Shown one piece after another: positions 1 through 11,079 of a stretch of 64,000 nt of DNA (position 1 is the first letter of the stretch; each line of letters opens with the position of its first letter). This DNA is from Orobanche coerulescens (Eukaryota > Streptophyta > Magnoliopsida > Lamiales > Orobanchaceae): NCBI GenBank assembly GCA_033398695.1, contig JAWKAU010000044.1, forward strand, positions 186,001-250,000, in the 5' to 3' direction. The notes under the pieces are model-generated. The model was given only the letters and a program-made list of their open reading frames with translations, was not told the origin of the DNA and searched no databases. A program made the translations under genes and the position numbers.

Positions 1-747
1 AAAGCGTATCAATCCATCCTCGTGGATCACGAATCCAGGGGCTTTCCCTTGAGTTACTTCATCCCAAACTTGAGATAAGAATGGGTCCGTAACTTGCTTT
101 GATCTGATCATATCATCAAGAGACGAAGAAATCTCAAGGGTGCAAAGTTGTCCCTGAACACGGTATAACCAAACTTCAATTTCTGGCCTCATAAGGTCTA
201 ACTGCAACTCCCTCTGTGCTGTCAAGTGGCTCAGCATCTGCTCCTGCACTGTCTTACGGCTCAAAGCGTCGGCAACCACATTTGCTTTACCCGGATGATA
301 AAGGATCTCGATATCATAGTCCTTGATTAATTCTAGCCACCTTCTCTGCCTCATGTTAAACTCCTTCTGAGTAAAAATGTACTTTAGGCTCTTGTGGTCA
401 GTAAAGATCTGGCAGGTAACTCCATACAGATAGTGACGCCAGATTTTCAAAGCAAACACCACGGCTGCTAGCTCCAAGTCGTGGGTCGTATAGTTAACTT
501 CATAGGGTCGCAATTGTCTCGATGCATAGGCAATCACTTTCCCTTCCTGCATTAGTACACATCCAAGGCCCTGTCTCGACACGTCACTATACACCACGAA
601 TCCTTCCGTTCCTTTTGGTAAGACCAAAACAGGTGCCGAAATCAATCGACTCTTCAGCTCATCAAAACTTTACTGACATGCTTTTGACCATAAATACTTC
701 TTATCCTTCCGTAGTAAGTTAGTCATCGGTTGCGCAATTTTAGAAAA
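1..747 (-). pseudogene. Element A: RT connection and RNase H of gypsy pol, partial
   Basis: This is the C-terminal part of a Ty3/gypsy polyprotein read on the minus strand. It continues the RT frame after an in-frame TGA (748-750) and meets a second in-frame TAA at 670-672. The translation holds the gypsy RNase H landmarks: [10 protein letters not shown] (normally YSDAS), then [20 protein letters not shown], then [10 protein letters not shown], followed by the linker motif [16 protein letters not shown]. The window begins just before the zinc-binding part of integrase, so integrase, any chromodomain and the 3' LTR lie to the left. RNase H would remove template RNA during reverse transcription. 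The two stops in the same frame show that this copy is dead. The family assignment is secure from the motifs; the clade (Tekay-like chromovirus) is inferred from similarity to element F. Confidence 0.88.
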
Positions 748-2109
748 TCATTCTACGAACCGTCGGTAGTAACCTGCTAGGCCGAGGAAACTACGAACTT
801 CCTTCACGTTCTTCGGTGGTATCCAATCTCTAATGGCTTCCGTCTTCTGTGGGTCCACTCTCACCCCTTCGGCTGATATCACATGTCCAAGAAAGATAAC
901 CTCAGGAATCCAGAATTCACATTTAGAAAATTTCCCATAAAGCTGTTCCCGCCTCAACGTATCGAGAACTTGGTGGAGATGATGTTCATGCTCTTCGTGG
1001 TCGTGAGAGTATATCAGAATGTCGTCAATAAAAATGACTACAAAGCGATCCAGATAGTTAATAAAAACTCGATTCATCAACTCCATGAATACCGCCAGTG
1101 CATTAGTCAATCCAAATGGCATCACCACAAACTCATAATGCCCATAACGAGTACAAAAGGTTGTATTTGAAATGTCAGACTCTCGAATCCTCAACTGATG
1201 ATAACCAGATCTCAAGTCGATCTTAGAAAACACGGCAGCTCCCTGAAGTTGATCCAATAAATCATCAATACGAGGCAAATGATATTTGTTCTTGATGGTT
1301 ACTCTGTAAAGCTCACGGTAATCAATACATAAACGCAGAGATCCGTCCTTCTTTCGTACAAATAACACTAGTGCTCCCCAAGGGGACGCACTAGGTCGAA
1401 TATAGCCTTTTTCAGTTAACTCCTCAAGTTGGTTCTTCAACTCTTGCATATCGGTCAGAGCCATACGATATGGTGCTTTTGAAAGCGGGGATCTACTTGG
1501 CTCTAACTCAATAATAAACTCCACGTCACGATGAGGAGGTATGCCTGGCAACTCGTCTGGAAATACGTCTGGGTAGTCTCGGACTACCGTAATGTCGGCC
1601 AATTCAACTGGTCGATCTGCTGTTTTGGTCATATAGCACCAATAAACAATACACCCTTGATTAAGCAGTTTCACTGCTTTCATAGCGGTGATGACTTTCT
1701 CGGAACAACTGGGATTATCACCTCGAAAAATACACTCGAAACCATCATCAGAAGTGACGGTTACCATCCGCTTACGGACACTAAGTATGGCATCATGACG
1801 ATCCATCCAATCGATACCCAAGATTATATCATCCTTAGGTAAATCGACTACAATCAGATTTGACAACCACTCACGGTCATTCATACGAATCGGACAGTCC
1901 TTGACTTCACGATTCCCAATAATTCTTCTACCATCGGGTAGACCTATCACATAGGGATCACAATTGGTAACATGGTCTAGAGGCAAACAACTTAAACAAG
2001 AAGTAGATATAAAAGAGTGTGAAGCACCGATATCAAAAAGAACACACACCGGCTGAGAGTGGATCTCAAGTATACCTGCAATCATGCTGGCCTCGGGATC
2101 GTCAGCTTT
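748..2109 (-). pseudogene. Element A: protease and reverse transcriptase of gypsy pol
   Basis: This is a long open frame on the minus strand. The aspartic protease motif [11 protein letters not shown] lies near 2034 (A replaces the usual T after DIG/DTG in many copies), followed by [10 protein letters not shown]. The RT palm and fingers follow: [58 protein letters not shown] and [15 protein letters not shown]. The catalytic box FIDD is intact at 1021-1032. The thumb ends [14 protein letters not shown] at a TGA (748-750) where homologues have a sense codon. The frame differs from the gag frame, so a frameshift lies around 2110-2150. Motif order and sequence fit a plant chromovirus. The RT box looks catalytically sound, but the stops make the polyprotein non-functional. 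Confidence 0.92.
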
Positions 2110-2110
2110 C

Positions 2111-3379
2111 TCATTTCGTAGATCCTGGGTTTTGCGGCTCCTGCACCATGTGCACCACTTTGATTCCAACGACCCATTCCCTGTTTGCCGCGGTAGTCTG
2201 ATAAGAAGCGGACGGAGGCACACGGTCCTGGACAACAGACTGATTTTGAGTATGAGATGCCACTGGTTCACGTCCGGGCCCATTTCTGCAAAAACGAGCA
2301 CGATGCCCATCCTTCCCACAAGTATGGCATGCGGCGGCCGGCCTCGGGCATTTGGAGCTGTAGTGCCCCTGGTGTCCACAATTATAGCACACAACAGATG
2401 AGGGGACCGCTCGAGAGTGCGATCCGGCTGGCTTCGATGCCATGGGTGGTCGATCAGAAGGGTTTGGCAATGACTGGGGCTTCCTGAATATCCCCCGGTT
2501 GCTCTCAGTATGGTTCTGGTTCCTGGACCTTTTGTTGTTGGACTGTGGTTGCTTCTTAGAAATCTCCTTCGCGGTGAGCTCGTATTCCAGAGCCTTCTCG
2601 ATGAACTCCGGGAGGGTCGTACAGTGGTGATTCAACAGCTACGTTCTCATTCGGGGTTTAAGCCTCTTGAGAAAGTATTTGATCTTATCAGCCTCTGTTC
2701 GGATAATTGTCGTGGCGAAAGGAAGAAGTGCCTGAAATTTCTCAGCGACAGATAGTACATCATCATCCTCGGACGGGTCTGGGTTTAGCAATTCTGACAG
2801 TTTGGCCTCATGGAGTGGCCCTGTATAGTAACAGTCTAGCATGAGGTTTTTAAATTCCTCCCAAGTATAAACACCATCACCTGGCCTCACTGAAAGCCAC
2901 CAGGTATGAGCGCCTTTGCTAAGGTAGTAAGCGGCTACAGAGACGCGGTTCTCTTCCGGGCAGTCCACCATCTCGAAAAGTTTCTCAAAATGCTCGATCC
3001 AATGCACAATGTCAGCAGGCTCAGAGGAGCCTTCAAAGGTTGGAGGTCGCTGGCGAGAGATGTCGCTGATGATCCGACTCACGGGTCTACCAAGCACAGG
3101 AGGAGGATGAGGCCCCTGTTGCTGGCCAGTAGTGGCCCTCTGCATAGCTTCCATTAATCGACCCATCTGGGTCATCTGAGTCATCATGCCCTGCATCACA
3201 ACGTAAGGATCGACACGCGCATCCTCTTGTCCAATGTGGTGCGATTCTTCCCTAGAAGGCGAACCACTGGCTGCGGAACTGTGCTCCACATTCGCGCGCC
3301 TGTTGCCTCGTGGTATCGGGATTCGGCCCCTTTCACAGCCTCGTCCCCCTCTTCCACGACCTCTCAGATTTCTTTCCAT
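2111..3379 (-). pseudogene. Element A: gag with two CCHC zinc knuckles
   Basis: This is the nucleocapsid polyprotein on the minus strand. I place the start at 3379 (MERNLRGRGRG), not at an upstream in-frame Met at 3400, because element F keeps a similar start context. The retrotransposon gag domain is seen as PPTFEGSSEPADIVHWIEHFEKLF and then GAHTWWLSV. A basic region and two complete CX2CX4HX4C knuckles follow: [14 protein letters not shown] near 2348-2389 and [14 protein letters not shown] near 2288-2329. The frame is interrupted by a single TAG at 2639-2641 between KPRMRT and [12 protein letters not shown]; a CAG to TAG change (C to T) would explain it. Gag forms the particle that packages the element RNA. 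The frame is lost again before the protease. Confidence 0.9.
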
Positions 3380-3409
3380 ACTGAAAGAATCAAACCGCAA
3401 TGATAACCA

Positions 3410-4588
3410 TGTTGTTGCCCAAAATATTTATCCGAAGATTAATACTGCTGGATGACGGACAACAAACAACAATTGCGGGAGCACTTCCGAGAGAAGATAA
3501 ATAATACAAGATTTGCCGGGTTTGTTAGGCCCGGGCTTGAATGCTCTCGCGAGATGTTATTAATACGAATATTCGTGGATACAAGTATTAATGTGAGAAA
3601 TCTAGATACAATGAGTGTAAAAAGACTCTGTTAATCCGGCTCTTGAGCGAAGCTCGGTGTTCTTCGTCCCTGCCGGTGATCTGCTCGAGGAGAAAGGCCG
3701 GGAGAAGTAAGACCGAAAGAAAGCTGTTGCCAAGAGTTGGAGATTAGCCAAGTGCTTGATGTTTGCTTCTGTATTGTGTGCTTGAATCGCGATATAGCCA
3801 AGGGAGTTTACAAGGGCAGGGGGCCTTGTATATATAGGGGCAATGGTCTGTCACGGGATTGCCGATCGTCTGCCGGCCATTAGAATAATCTGCCGATCGC
3901 CTGCCGGCCAATATAATATTCTGCCGACCGCCTGCCGGCCAATATTATAATTGGGCGATCTACTGGGCTGTCGGGCTAAAGTCCAAGAAAGATCTTGTTG
4001 CCGGGCTAAAGTCCAAGGAAGAGGCCGCACACTGGCGGTCCAATAAGGAGCCATCACGTGTCCGAGTCGGGCCAACATGCGGCCCTACCGACAAGCTTTC
4101 GGCTTTGTCTACCGGTGGAGAGAATCGCCAGACAGTGGTCAATGGCCCGGGATTCGCGGATCTTGTCCCGGTCTTTGCACATGGTGCCAGTCTTGAGGCT
4201 CGGCCTTCGCCGACTGGATGTCCGTCGGTGGTGATCGACATGAGCGGTCGTCTCTAGCTGATCATCCGAGGTCGCCATCGGCCAGTGGATGGAGGTCGCC
4301 AATGGTCGGTCACCAAGGGTAGGTCGGCAAGATGCCGAGAGGAGATCGTCCGTTAGTAGGTCGCCAGGGTCGGTCGCCGAGTACCGAGAGGCGATCGTCT
4401 TGAGGTCGATCGCTCGATATCGGGACTTGTCCTGGGGCCTTCGGTCGGTTGATGTAACTCGCCCGCTGGGCTAAGGCTCGGTCGCCAGGCCGCTGATCGG
4501 CAGATCTGACTTGGCCGCTCGGCAGTAAGTCGGTCGCTCGGCCTCGGAGGCGATCGCCGGTCGGAAGGTGTTAATTCTTGACACAACA
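3410..4588 (-). repeat. Element T 3' LTR
   Basis: This is the downstream LTR in the element's own orientation. It pairs with 6825-8013 over its whole length. A TATA-like CTATATATA lies near 3826-3840 (minus strand). The U3 upstream of it is rich in CGATCG and GCCGGCC palindromes; three copies of a GCCGAYCGYCTGCCGGCC unit lie about 31 bp apart from 3861. Differences from the other LTR are clustered in GC-rich stretches, for example 3840-3865 and 4020-4140, rather than spread evenly. Confidence 0.9.
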
Positions 4589-4606
4589 ATTGCCCCCCAG
4601 CTTGCT
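4589..4606 (-). promoter_or_regulatory. Element T polypurine tract
   Basis: The minus strand reads CAAGCTGGGGGGCAAT directly against the 3' LTR. This is the expected position and composition of the plus-strand primer in reverse transcription. Confidence 0.7.
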
Positions 4607-5358
4607 CCTATGTTGAAGACATGGGGCGAGGTGGTTCTTGCTGGTGATCGTGTCTGGATGAGGACGGGCGATCTGAGCTGACTTGGGATTCGAACTTGGG
4701 CTATCATGATCGATTGGCTTAGCTATCTTTCGGTCTTGTACCTGCAAAAACAACATTGGCCGATCCCCCACGGAAACTTGGTGGTTTCGCTTGTTTGAGG
4801 AATCGTGCACAGTCGCGGAGATCGATGGACCGACCCCATGACCGTGTCTTGGTGCGCGAAGACAATGAGTGTCTCGTGACTCACTTTATTATGAGGGTCC
4901 TCTGTTAGGCTGCGCCACGCCTTGTATTTAAACGAAGGGCGTGCGGTCTCGGTCTAGAGGAGTCCTTGCGCGGGGCAGCGTCGGATGAATCAACTCCACG
5001 CCCGCGGCTTGTTAGCTCTGCTTCCACCTCGGCCAGCCATGGAGATGGCCGACCTCGACGGTGTACGTTGAGACGGGGTTGTGGAATGAGTCCACTGATT
5101 AATGTTGGAGGGCCCTCAGACTACGCCGGCCTCGTATTTAAACGAAGGGCGGGCGATCTCGGCCGAAAGGGACCTTGCATGGCCGAAGCAGCCGGTTCCA
5201 TCGACTGCCAGGACCATGGCTTTATGATGTGCGGCGGAGGCGATCTTATGCCTTAGTCCGTCATGTTATATCTTTGGATCAGATGGCGATCGTGTCCGCC
5301 GGTTGCCGATGATGTTGCGACCGCCGAAGATCGGCGATCGTCGCCGCGGCCGATCGCT
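4607..5358. other. Element T non-coding interior with a tandem duplication
   Basis: This lies between the gag stop and the polypurine tract. I see no conserved domain. A segment with the core GTATTTAAACGAAGGGCG occurs twice, at about 4924 and 5133, each followed by a related CTCGG-containing stretch, so about 210 bp has been duplicated. The short open frames here look like chance products of high GC content. Confidence 0.5.
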
Positions 5359-6694
5359 TTATTCGTAGGTCGAAATTGGCGATCGGGCGCGGCTAGTCAT
5401 TCGCGTCGAATGGATCAGAGGCGGATCGAGTCCTCCGGCTCCGGGTAGTAGCGATCGGGCCGAGACCGGAGGTCGCCGCGGTGCCGATCGTTCTACTCCT
5501 AGCCAAGAAGAAGCCTTTGCTCGACAGAAATCTGCGGCTCCGGCCGGAAGGCTGCGTAGGTCGTCGGTAGGGTCTTCGTGAGATGCCCGAACATAGGCGA
5601 AGCCACGAAAACCTCCTAGGACCGCGTAGAGGGCGGTCTCATCGCTTACGGGCTCGCCGTTGAGGATGATCATGTCAACCCGGTCGATGTAGTCCGAGTC
5701 GGACTCCTGTTCTCCTTGCCTGATCCGCCACATGCGATGGGGACCTTCTGGCCGAGCGACCCTGGTGGCGAAGTGTTCCGTGAAGACGTGCGCCAGCTCG
5801 TTAAAGGAGCCAATGGACCGAGGTGGCAATGAGGTGTACCACCGGTGGGCGAGGTCGTCTAGCGTCAGAGGGAACATTCGGCACCGGGTCGCGTCCGATG
5901 CCCCACACCCGGTCATGTAGATGTTGAACTTGTGCAGGTGTGCTTGGGGGTCCGATCGCCCCTGGTACACGGGTGTCTGAGGAGGAGCGATCCTGTGCTG
6001 TACCGGGGCGAGCTCGATGTCGATCGCGAGCGGCTCGCTCGGCGCGGCGATCGTCTTGGTGGCGCCTGCCCCGGATTGCAGGAGCGCCTTCACGTCGTCG
6101 ATCTGACGTTGCATCGCGGCGATCGCCGCGGCTCGGCTGCTTGCGGATCGGCTTTGGGAGCGGGGGCCGAGGCGATCGTGTACCGACCTCCGGACCCCGC
6201 TGCTGCCGACCTCGGGAATTTGGCGAGCGGGAGCCAGGCGGCTGGATCGTCTTGTGGGAGCCGGGTAGGCCGAGCTCCTGGTGACGGACACCAACTCCGC
6301 TGCCTCGTAGCCGGGCCGGATCGCCTTGGCCGCTGTGTCGGGTCGCCGCCTGTGCGATCAAGACAGACGTGCCCTGCCGCCGAGCGCCTCTTGTTGCGGC
6401 GAGAGCCTCTGGCGATTGCTCGGCCAAGAGTGCCTTGAGCTTCCGCTGATCTTCCGGCGAGAGACCGGGGCGGTAGCCGGAGGCGCGTCGAGAGCACTCC
6501 GTCGCTCCCGAAGGACGGCTATGGCCTCTTCGATCTGTTCATTGGTTCGAACCGATCGAGCGAGAGGCTCGCCGCCTTCCCGGACGGGTCGAGCGCCTCG
6601 CCGCGGCGGCTACCTTCCACCATCGGGCCGCGCTCTGACCGACGGAACAGGTCTGCCGCCGGGCCGCTTTCTTCGACGCGGATGCGGAAGACAT
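5359..6694 (-). pseudogene. Element T gag (Tat-lineage-like), frameshifted
   Basis: This is the only protein of the element. Translation probably starts at the ATG at 6692-6694 (MSSASASKKAARR), but the frame changes before about 6540, and the conserved core is open from 6294 down to 5359. The core has the retrotransposon gag signature YQGRSDPQAHLHKFNIYM, then CRMFPLTLDDLAHRWYTSLP, SFNELAHVFTEHF and RIRQGEQESDSDYIDR. This combination is typical of Tat-type gypsy gag. A short helical segment rich in Ala, Arg and Gln precedes it. No zinc knuckle is visible downstream. Gag would build the particle into which RNA of this element is packaged; enzymes must come from a partner. One or more frameshifts near 6300-6540 make this copy inactive, unless they are sequencing errors. 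Confidence 0.8.
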
Positions 6695-6809
6695 GATTTC
6701 TGAAGGATTTCTTTGAAGTGCAGTAAGTGTCACTTCAAGTATCTGCCCCGAGAACAGTGAGTGTTCTTCGGGACGGTAGGTGTAAAAAATCGAGGGTTGG
6801 ATTCGCCCT

Positions 6810-6824
6810 CCTTCTAGCGCCAAT
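6810..6824 (-). promoter_or_regulatory. Element T primer binding site
   Basis: The minus strand reads ATTGGCGCTAGAAGG immediately inside the 5' LTR. A TGGCGC-type start is the usual form of a tRNA primer site in several plant gypsy lineages. Element J at 50914-50928 has the same sequence. I do not assign the tRNA. Confidence 0.7.
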
Positions 6825-8013
6825 TGTTGTTGCCCAAAATATTTATCCGAAGATTAATACTGCTGGATGGCGGACAACAAACAACAATTGCGGGAGCACT
6901 TCCGAGAGAAGATAAATAATACAAGATTTGCCGGGTTTGTTAGGCCCGGGCTTGAATGCTCTCGCGAGATGTTATTAATATGAATATTCATGGATACAAG
7001 TATTAATGTGAGAAATCTAGATACAATGAGTGTAAAAAGACTCTGTTAATCCGGCTCTTGAGCGAAGCTCGGTGTTCTTCGTCCCTGCCGGTGATCTGCT
7101 CGAGGAGAAAGGCTGGGAGAAGTAAGACCGAAAGAAAGCTGTTGCCAAGAGTTGGAGATTAGCCAAGTGCTTGATGTTTGCTTCTGTATTGTGTGCTTGA
7201 ATCGCGATATAGCCAAGGGAGTTTACAAGGGCAGGGGGCCTTGTATATATAGGGGCAGCCGGGTCCTGTCCTGGGATGGCCGATCGTCTGCCGGCCATTA
7301 GAATAATCTGCCGATCGCCTGCCGGCCAATATAATATTCTGCCGACCGCCTGCCGGCCAATATTATAATTGGGCGATCTACTGGGCTGTCGGGCTAAAGT
7401 CCAAGAAAGATGCTGGCTGTCGGGCTAAAGTCCAAGGAAGAGGCTGCCACAGCTGGGCGGTCCAATAAGGAGCCATCACGTGTCCGGAGTCAGTCAACAT
7501 GCGGCCCTACTGACAAGCTTTCGGCGGCTTGTCGGCTGGTGGAGAGAATCTGCCAGATTGTGGTCAATGGCCCGGGATTCGCGGATCTTGTCCCGGTCTT
7601 TGCACATGGTGCCAGTCTTGAGGCTCGGCCTTCGCCGACTGGATGTCCGTCGGTGGTGATCGACATGAGCGGTCGTCTCTAGCTGATCATCCGAGGTCGC
7701 CATCGGCCAGTGGATGGAGGTCGCCAATGGTCGGTCACCAAGGGTAGGTCGGCAAGATGCCGAGAGGAGATCGTCCGTTAGTAGGTCGCCAGGGTCGGTC
7801 GCCGAGTACCGAGAGGCGATCGTCTTGAGGTCGATCGCTCGATATCGGGACTTGTCCTGGGGCCTTCGGTCAGTTGATGTAACTCGCCCGCTGGGCTAAG
7901 GCTCGGTCGCCAGGCCGCTGATCGGCAGATCTGACTTGGCCGCTCGGCAGTAAGTCGGTCGCTCGGCCTCGGAGGCGATCGCCGGTCGGAACGTGTTAAT
8001 TCTTGACACAACA
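6825..8013 (-). repeat. Element T 5' LTR
   Basis: This is the upstream LTR. It begins TGTTGTTGCCC and ends ACACAACA on the plus strand, next to the target duplication at 8014-8018. A TATA-like box (CTATATATA on the minus strand) lies near 7237-7252. It has the same GATCG and GCCGGCC repeats in U3 as the partner LTR and is slightly longer because of small insertions. Confidence 0.9.
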
Positions 8014-8018
8014 AACCA

Positions 8019-8433
8019 TAAGTACCGTTCATGATACCAGTCAAAGTTCATGCTAAGTTAATAGCAATAAAGAATTTACACACTTAAGAAAACAGTTCAT
8101 AATGAATTATCGACACTACGAGTGTCACACAAAATATCATATCGACGCCGAGTCGAAAATTTCAACCATATAATCAATCCAGAACTTACCTCGAATTATT
8201 AATCAGATAAATCCTGCCACAAATCCTCGAAATAACAAGATCAATAAAGAGATCCATTCCCATATCAATATCATGCCAGTAATTAAATCATGGCTCATAA
8301 AGTACATACCGTATTTGGCTCGTAGGGTCAGGCGCTGGCACAGGTCACACGTGACACGAAGGTCTCTTGATACTAGTTCATTGTACAACGACTCTTAAAG
8401 AGAAACAAAGCAACACTCTCTGATACCATCTTC
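8019..8433 (-). other. Element A 5' leader and Met-tRNA primer binding site
   Basis: This is the untranslated leader of element A, separated from its gag by element T. The minus strand has TGGTATCAGAGAG at 8416-8428, five bases inside the LTR. It is a near match to the initiator-Met PBS TGGTATCAGAGC. A segment around 8335-8390 (CACAGGTCACACGTGAC) recurs in the leader of element F near 41394, showing that A and F are relatives. Confidence 0.8.
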
Positions 8434-11079
8434 TGTAACACCCCAAAGGCGGCTATTACAGTGCCGTGGACCCCACACTGGGACCCACCAGGCGATATCC
8501 AAAAATAGATTAAATAAGTATTACTTGTGATACCGAACCACAATAAATAGTTATTACTCCGATTTGGAGTTTATTAAAAATATGGCCAACAGCCTTAAGA
8601 TACACAGAATCCGAAAAACAGGTATAAACCATATGGAGATGGAATATACTCCAAAATACCAATACAACGAGATAGTAATTTAAATAAGGCAGAATTAAGT
8701 AATGTTATACGGTTTAAAACATAACCGGACAACAATAGACTTGGGCCCCCCGAACTAGTATCTCTCGAACCCTTCGCCGTCAACATGCTCTTCCCGTGCC
8801 TTGCCTTTGCCTCGACCTAAAATATAATACAAGTATTTCGCCCATAACACAGGGTCAGATATACATGATAATTAATTCTTCCGACATTATACAATTCACA
8901 TATATAGATCTCAAGGAAAACATCCCGACTATTAATCATACCCCTCAGGCATATGAAACAATCAGTCAAAAACCGTCGAACACATCCAATCATACATGGA
9001 CTATGAACGATTAATAATATGGCTCAAGATGGACATCACAGTACGCCCGATCCGGAAATGTGTCCGTGTACATGTCCACCCAATATACGAAATCTAGAAT
9101 ATACGTGTGACAATATACCTAATTAGCCTCACGAACTATGTCTCGTGTGCACAGTCCAATACGGAAACATCCACGTATGACTATATAAGTGCCCGGCTAA
9201 AAATCCTAGACAATATCCAATCGGCACGCAGATATGATTCCAGAAATGTCACAATACAACATGACAACGAAATTCAACGAAATACATATCCGATTAAGGA
9301 TCAAGAAAACTCACCGAAGTGACAGTAAGGACCAACAAGATCAACGATTCAAAGCGACATACTTGGGAATGCAACCCCATGACGAAAACGGGATAACATC
9401 AAAGACAATGTCAAATCACGACAAACATTCCATACACATGAAATGTATAAACATCACAAGAATCTAATCATCATTATAACCAAGCCAGATAACTTGCCTC
9501 AATATGGAGACGAGAATAATCCTCTTCTTGTCGAAACGAACGAGCGGTCCTCGACTAACATCATTTACTCGAACAATCAACCTTAAACGAAATACATTTT
9601 ACTCAATAACATATTCGTATAATTATCAATATAGGATTAGTAAGACGACACCCTACAATTCATTTAGAATAGTTTCGCTATCTCAAAATATCGAAGTCTT
9701 ATACCAAGAATTCTTTTTACCTAATTTCAACCATAAAATCGGTTCACAATACTTTTACCGAATGTTCATATGATTCTTCATAAATAAAGATTTTATCAAG
9801 AACATGTTGAATCACCACTTATGATGTTAAGATCATCTTATGATGATTAAACTTTCCAAAACATTACAATGTTGAAAGGTAAAATCTGCACAATTATGTT
9901 CATCCACCTCTCATCTAAATTGAATATCAAGCTTACAACAAGATTATTAGTTATGAGATTACACCATATTCATGAAGGTTATTGTTGTGTCGAGATTTAT
10001 ACGTCTCAATAGGCGATCGCCTCAGAGACCGGGCGACCAAGCCAGAGTCCAGCATCTAAGATAGATTGGCCGACCGAAGGTCCCAGGACAAGTCCCGGTG
10101 CCGAGCGATCGACACCTAAGGCGATCGTCTCTCGGTACTTGGCGATCGACTCCTGGTGACCGACTGAATGGCGACCGCCTCATGCCACGCGAAGCCATCA
10201 CCCGTCCAATCGGCGAAGGCGGAAGCTCGAAGTAAGAACCCACGTGCAGATCTGGAAAAGGTGCCGCAGCACATGGATCGTTGACCACAGCCTGTCAGCA
10301 TCTTCTCACCAACCGACAGACCCGCCGAAAGGTGTACAGTGGGACCGCCCGTGACAACAACTCAGGACGCGTACCGGCTCCTCATTGGACCGCACAGCTG
10401 GCTGCCAGCAGCAGCTGCAATCTTTAAGGCAGACAGCCCATGTGACATAAAGATGATCGCCCCTTATTATATTACATGAAAGGCGATCGCCCGCCAGTAA
10501 ACAGGGCATCTCAGCCCCTATAAATAGAAGGCTTCCTGCATTTGGGCACTTCTTCTGGTTTTTCCCACAACTTGGCTTTCTTATTCTTGGTAACAGCTAT
10601 CTCTCGGTTCTTTCTTCTCTCTCAACACCTCTTACACGAAAGACGGTCGGCAGAGACGAATCAGGCAAAGCTTCGCTCAAGAGCTGGATAAATAGGATCT
10701 TTTACACTCATTGTAATCACATTCTTACATTAATACTTGTATCCCTGAATATTTGTATTAATAACATCTCGCGAGAGCATTCAAGCCCAGGATCAACAAC
10801 CCCGGCAAATCTTGTGTATTTCACACCCCCACGGACGTGCTCTCGCAATTTGCTGTTGCTCAACCATTCCAGCAATATCTATCTTCGGATAATATTTCGG
10901 GCAACAACAGTTATTAAAATCATTCTTTACCAAGCTGGAAGATCCATTAACATCATTTATGAAATCACCATAACTTAGGTTTTAGAATTACCACACTAAT
11001 CTCCTAACATTCAACAAGGTGTTCCTATCAATCTTCATGGATTTGTGAATCTGAACCATAATGATGATAAAGTTTCTAT
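8434..11079 (-). repeat. Element A 5' LTR, truncated and interrupted by a solo LTR
   Basis: It starts TGTAACACCCCAAAGGCGG on the plus strand (the 3' end of the LTR in its own sense). It shares the block CCGTGGACCCCACACTGGG with solo LTR I at 56761, so it is the same family. It is split by the solo LTR at 9983-10909 and ends abruptly against the copia LTR near 11080. Its U3 part (TATA and palindrome array) is missing. Short open frames inside (for example 8796-9014 and 9504-9773) have no coding character. Confidence 0.8.
9983..10909 (+). repeat. Solo LTR of the element T family, plus orientation
   Basis: It begins TGTTGTGTCGAGA and ends GGGCAACAACA, the reverse complement of the T-family LTR ends. 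It is flanked by perfect duplicates GTTAT (9978-9982 and 10910-10914). It contains a TATA box (CCTATAAATAGAAGG near 10517) and the CTCGCGAGAGCATTCAAGCCC block also found in element T. It was left by recombination between the two LTRs of a lost element. It is clearly more diverged from T than T's two LTRs are from each other. Confidence 0.9.

Larger units (their letters stand above)
3410..8013 (-). mobile_element. Element T: complete gag-only LTR retrotransposon (TR-GAG type)
   Basis: This is a whole non-autonomous LTR element inserted in the leader of element A. It has a perfect 5-bp target duplication AACCA (3405-3409 and 8014-8018). The LTRs begin TGTTGTTGCCC and end GACACAACA on the plus strand. 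The element reads on the minus strand: 5' LTR (6825-8013), PBS, gag, polypurine tract, 3' LTR (3410-4588). There is no protease, RT, RNase H or integrase in the 2.2-kb interior, so it must borrow them in trans. The gag core resembles that of the non-chromovirus Tat lineage of Ty3/gypsy. The interior is GC-rich, unlike its AT-rich neighbours. Two solo LTRs of the same family lie at 9983 and 24339. Confidence 0.9.

Noticed and set aside
4549..4560. GGCGATCGCC words resembling the cyanobacterial HIP1 motif
   Set aside because: The context is a plant LTR with target duplications; the match is a GC-rich palindrome by chance or a plant regulatory word.
5932..6703. Long plus-strand open frames opposite element T gag
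   Set aside because: Shadows of GC-rich gag in antisense; no domain, and LTR, PBS and PPT fix the minus orientation.
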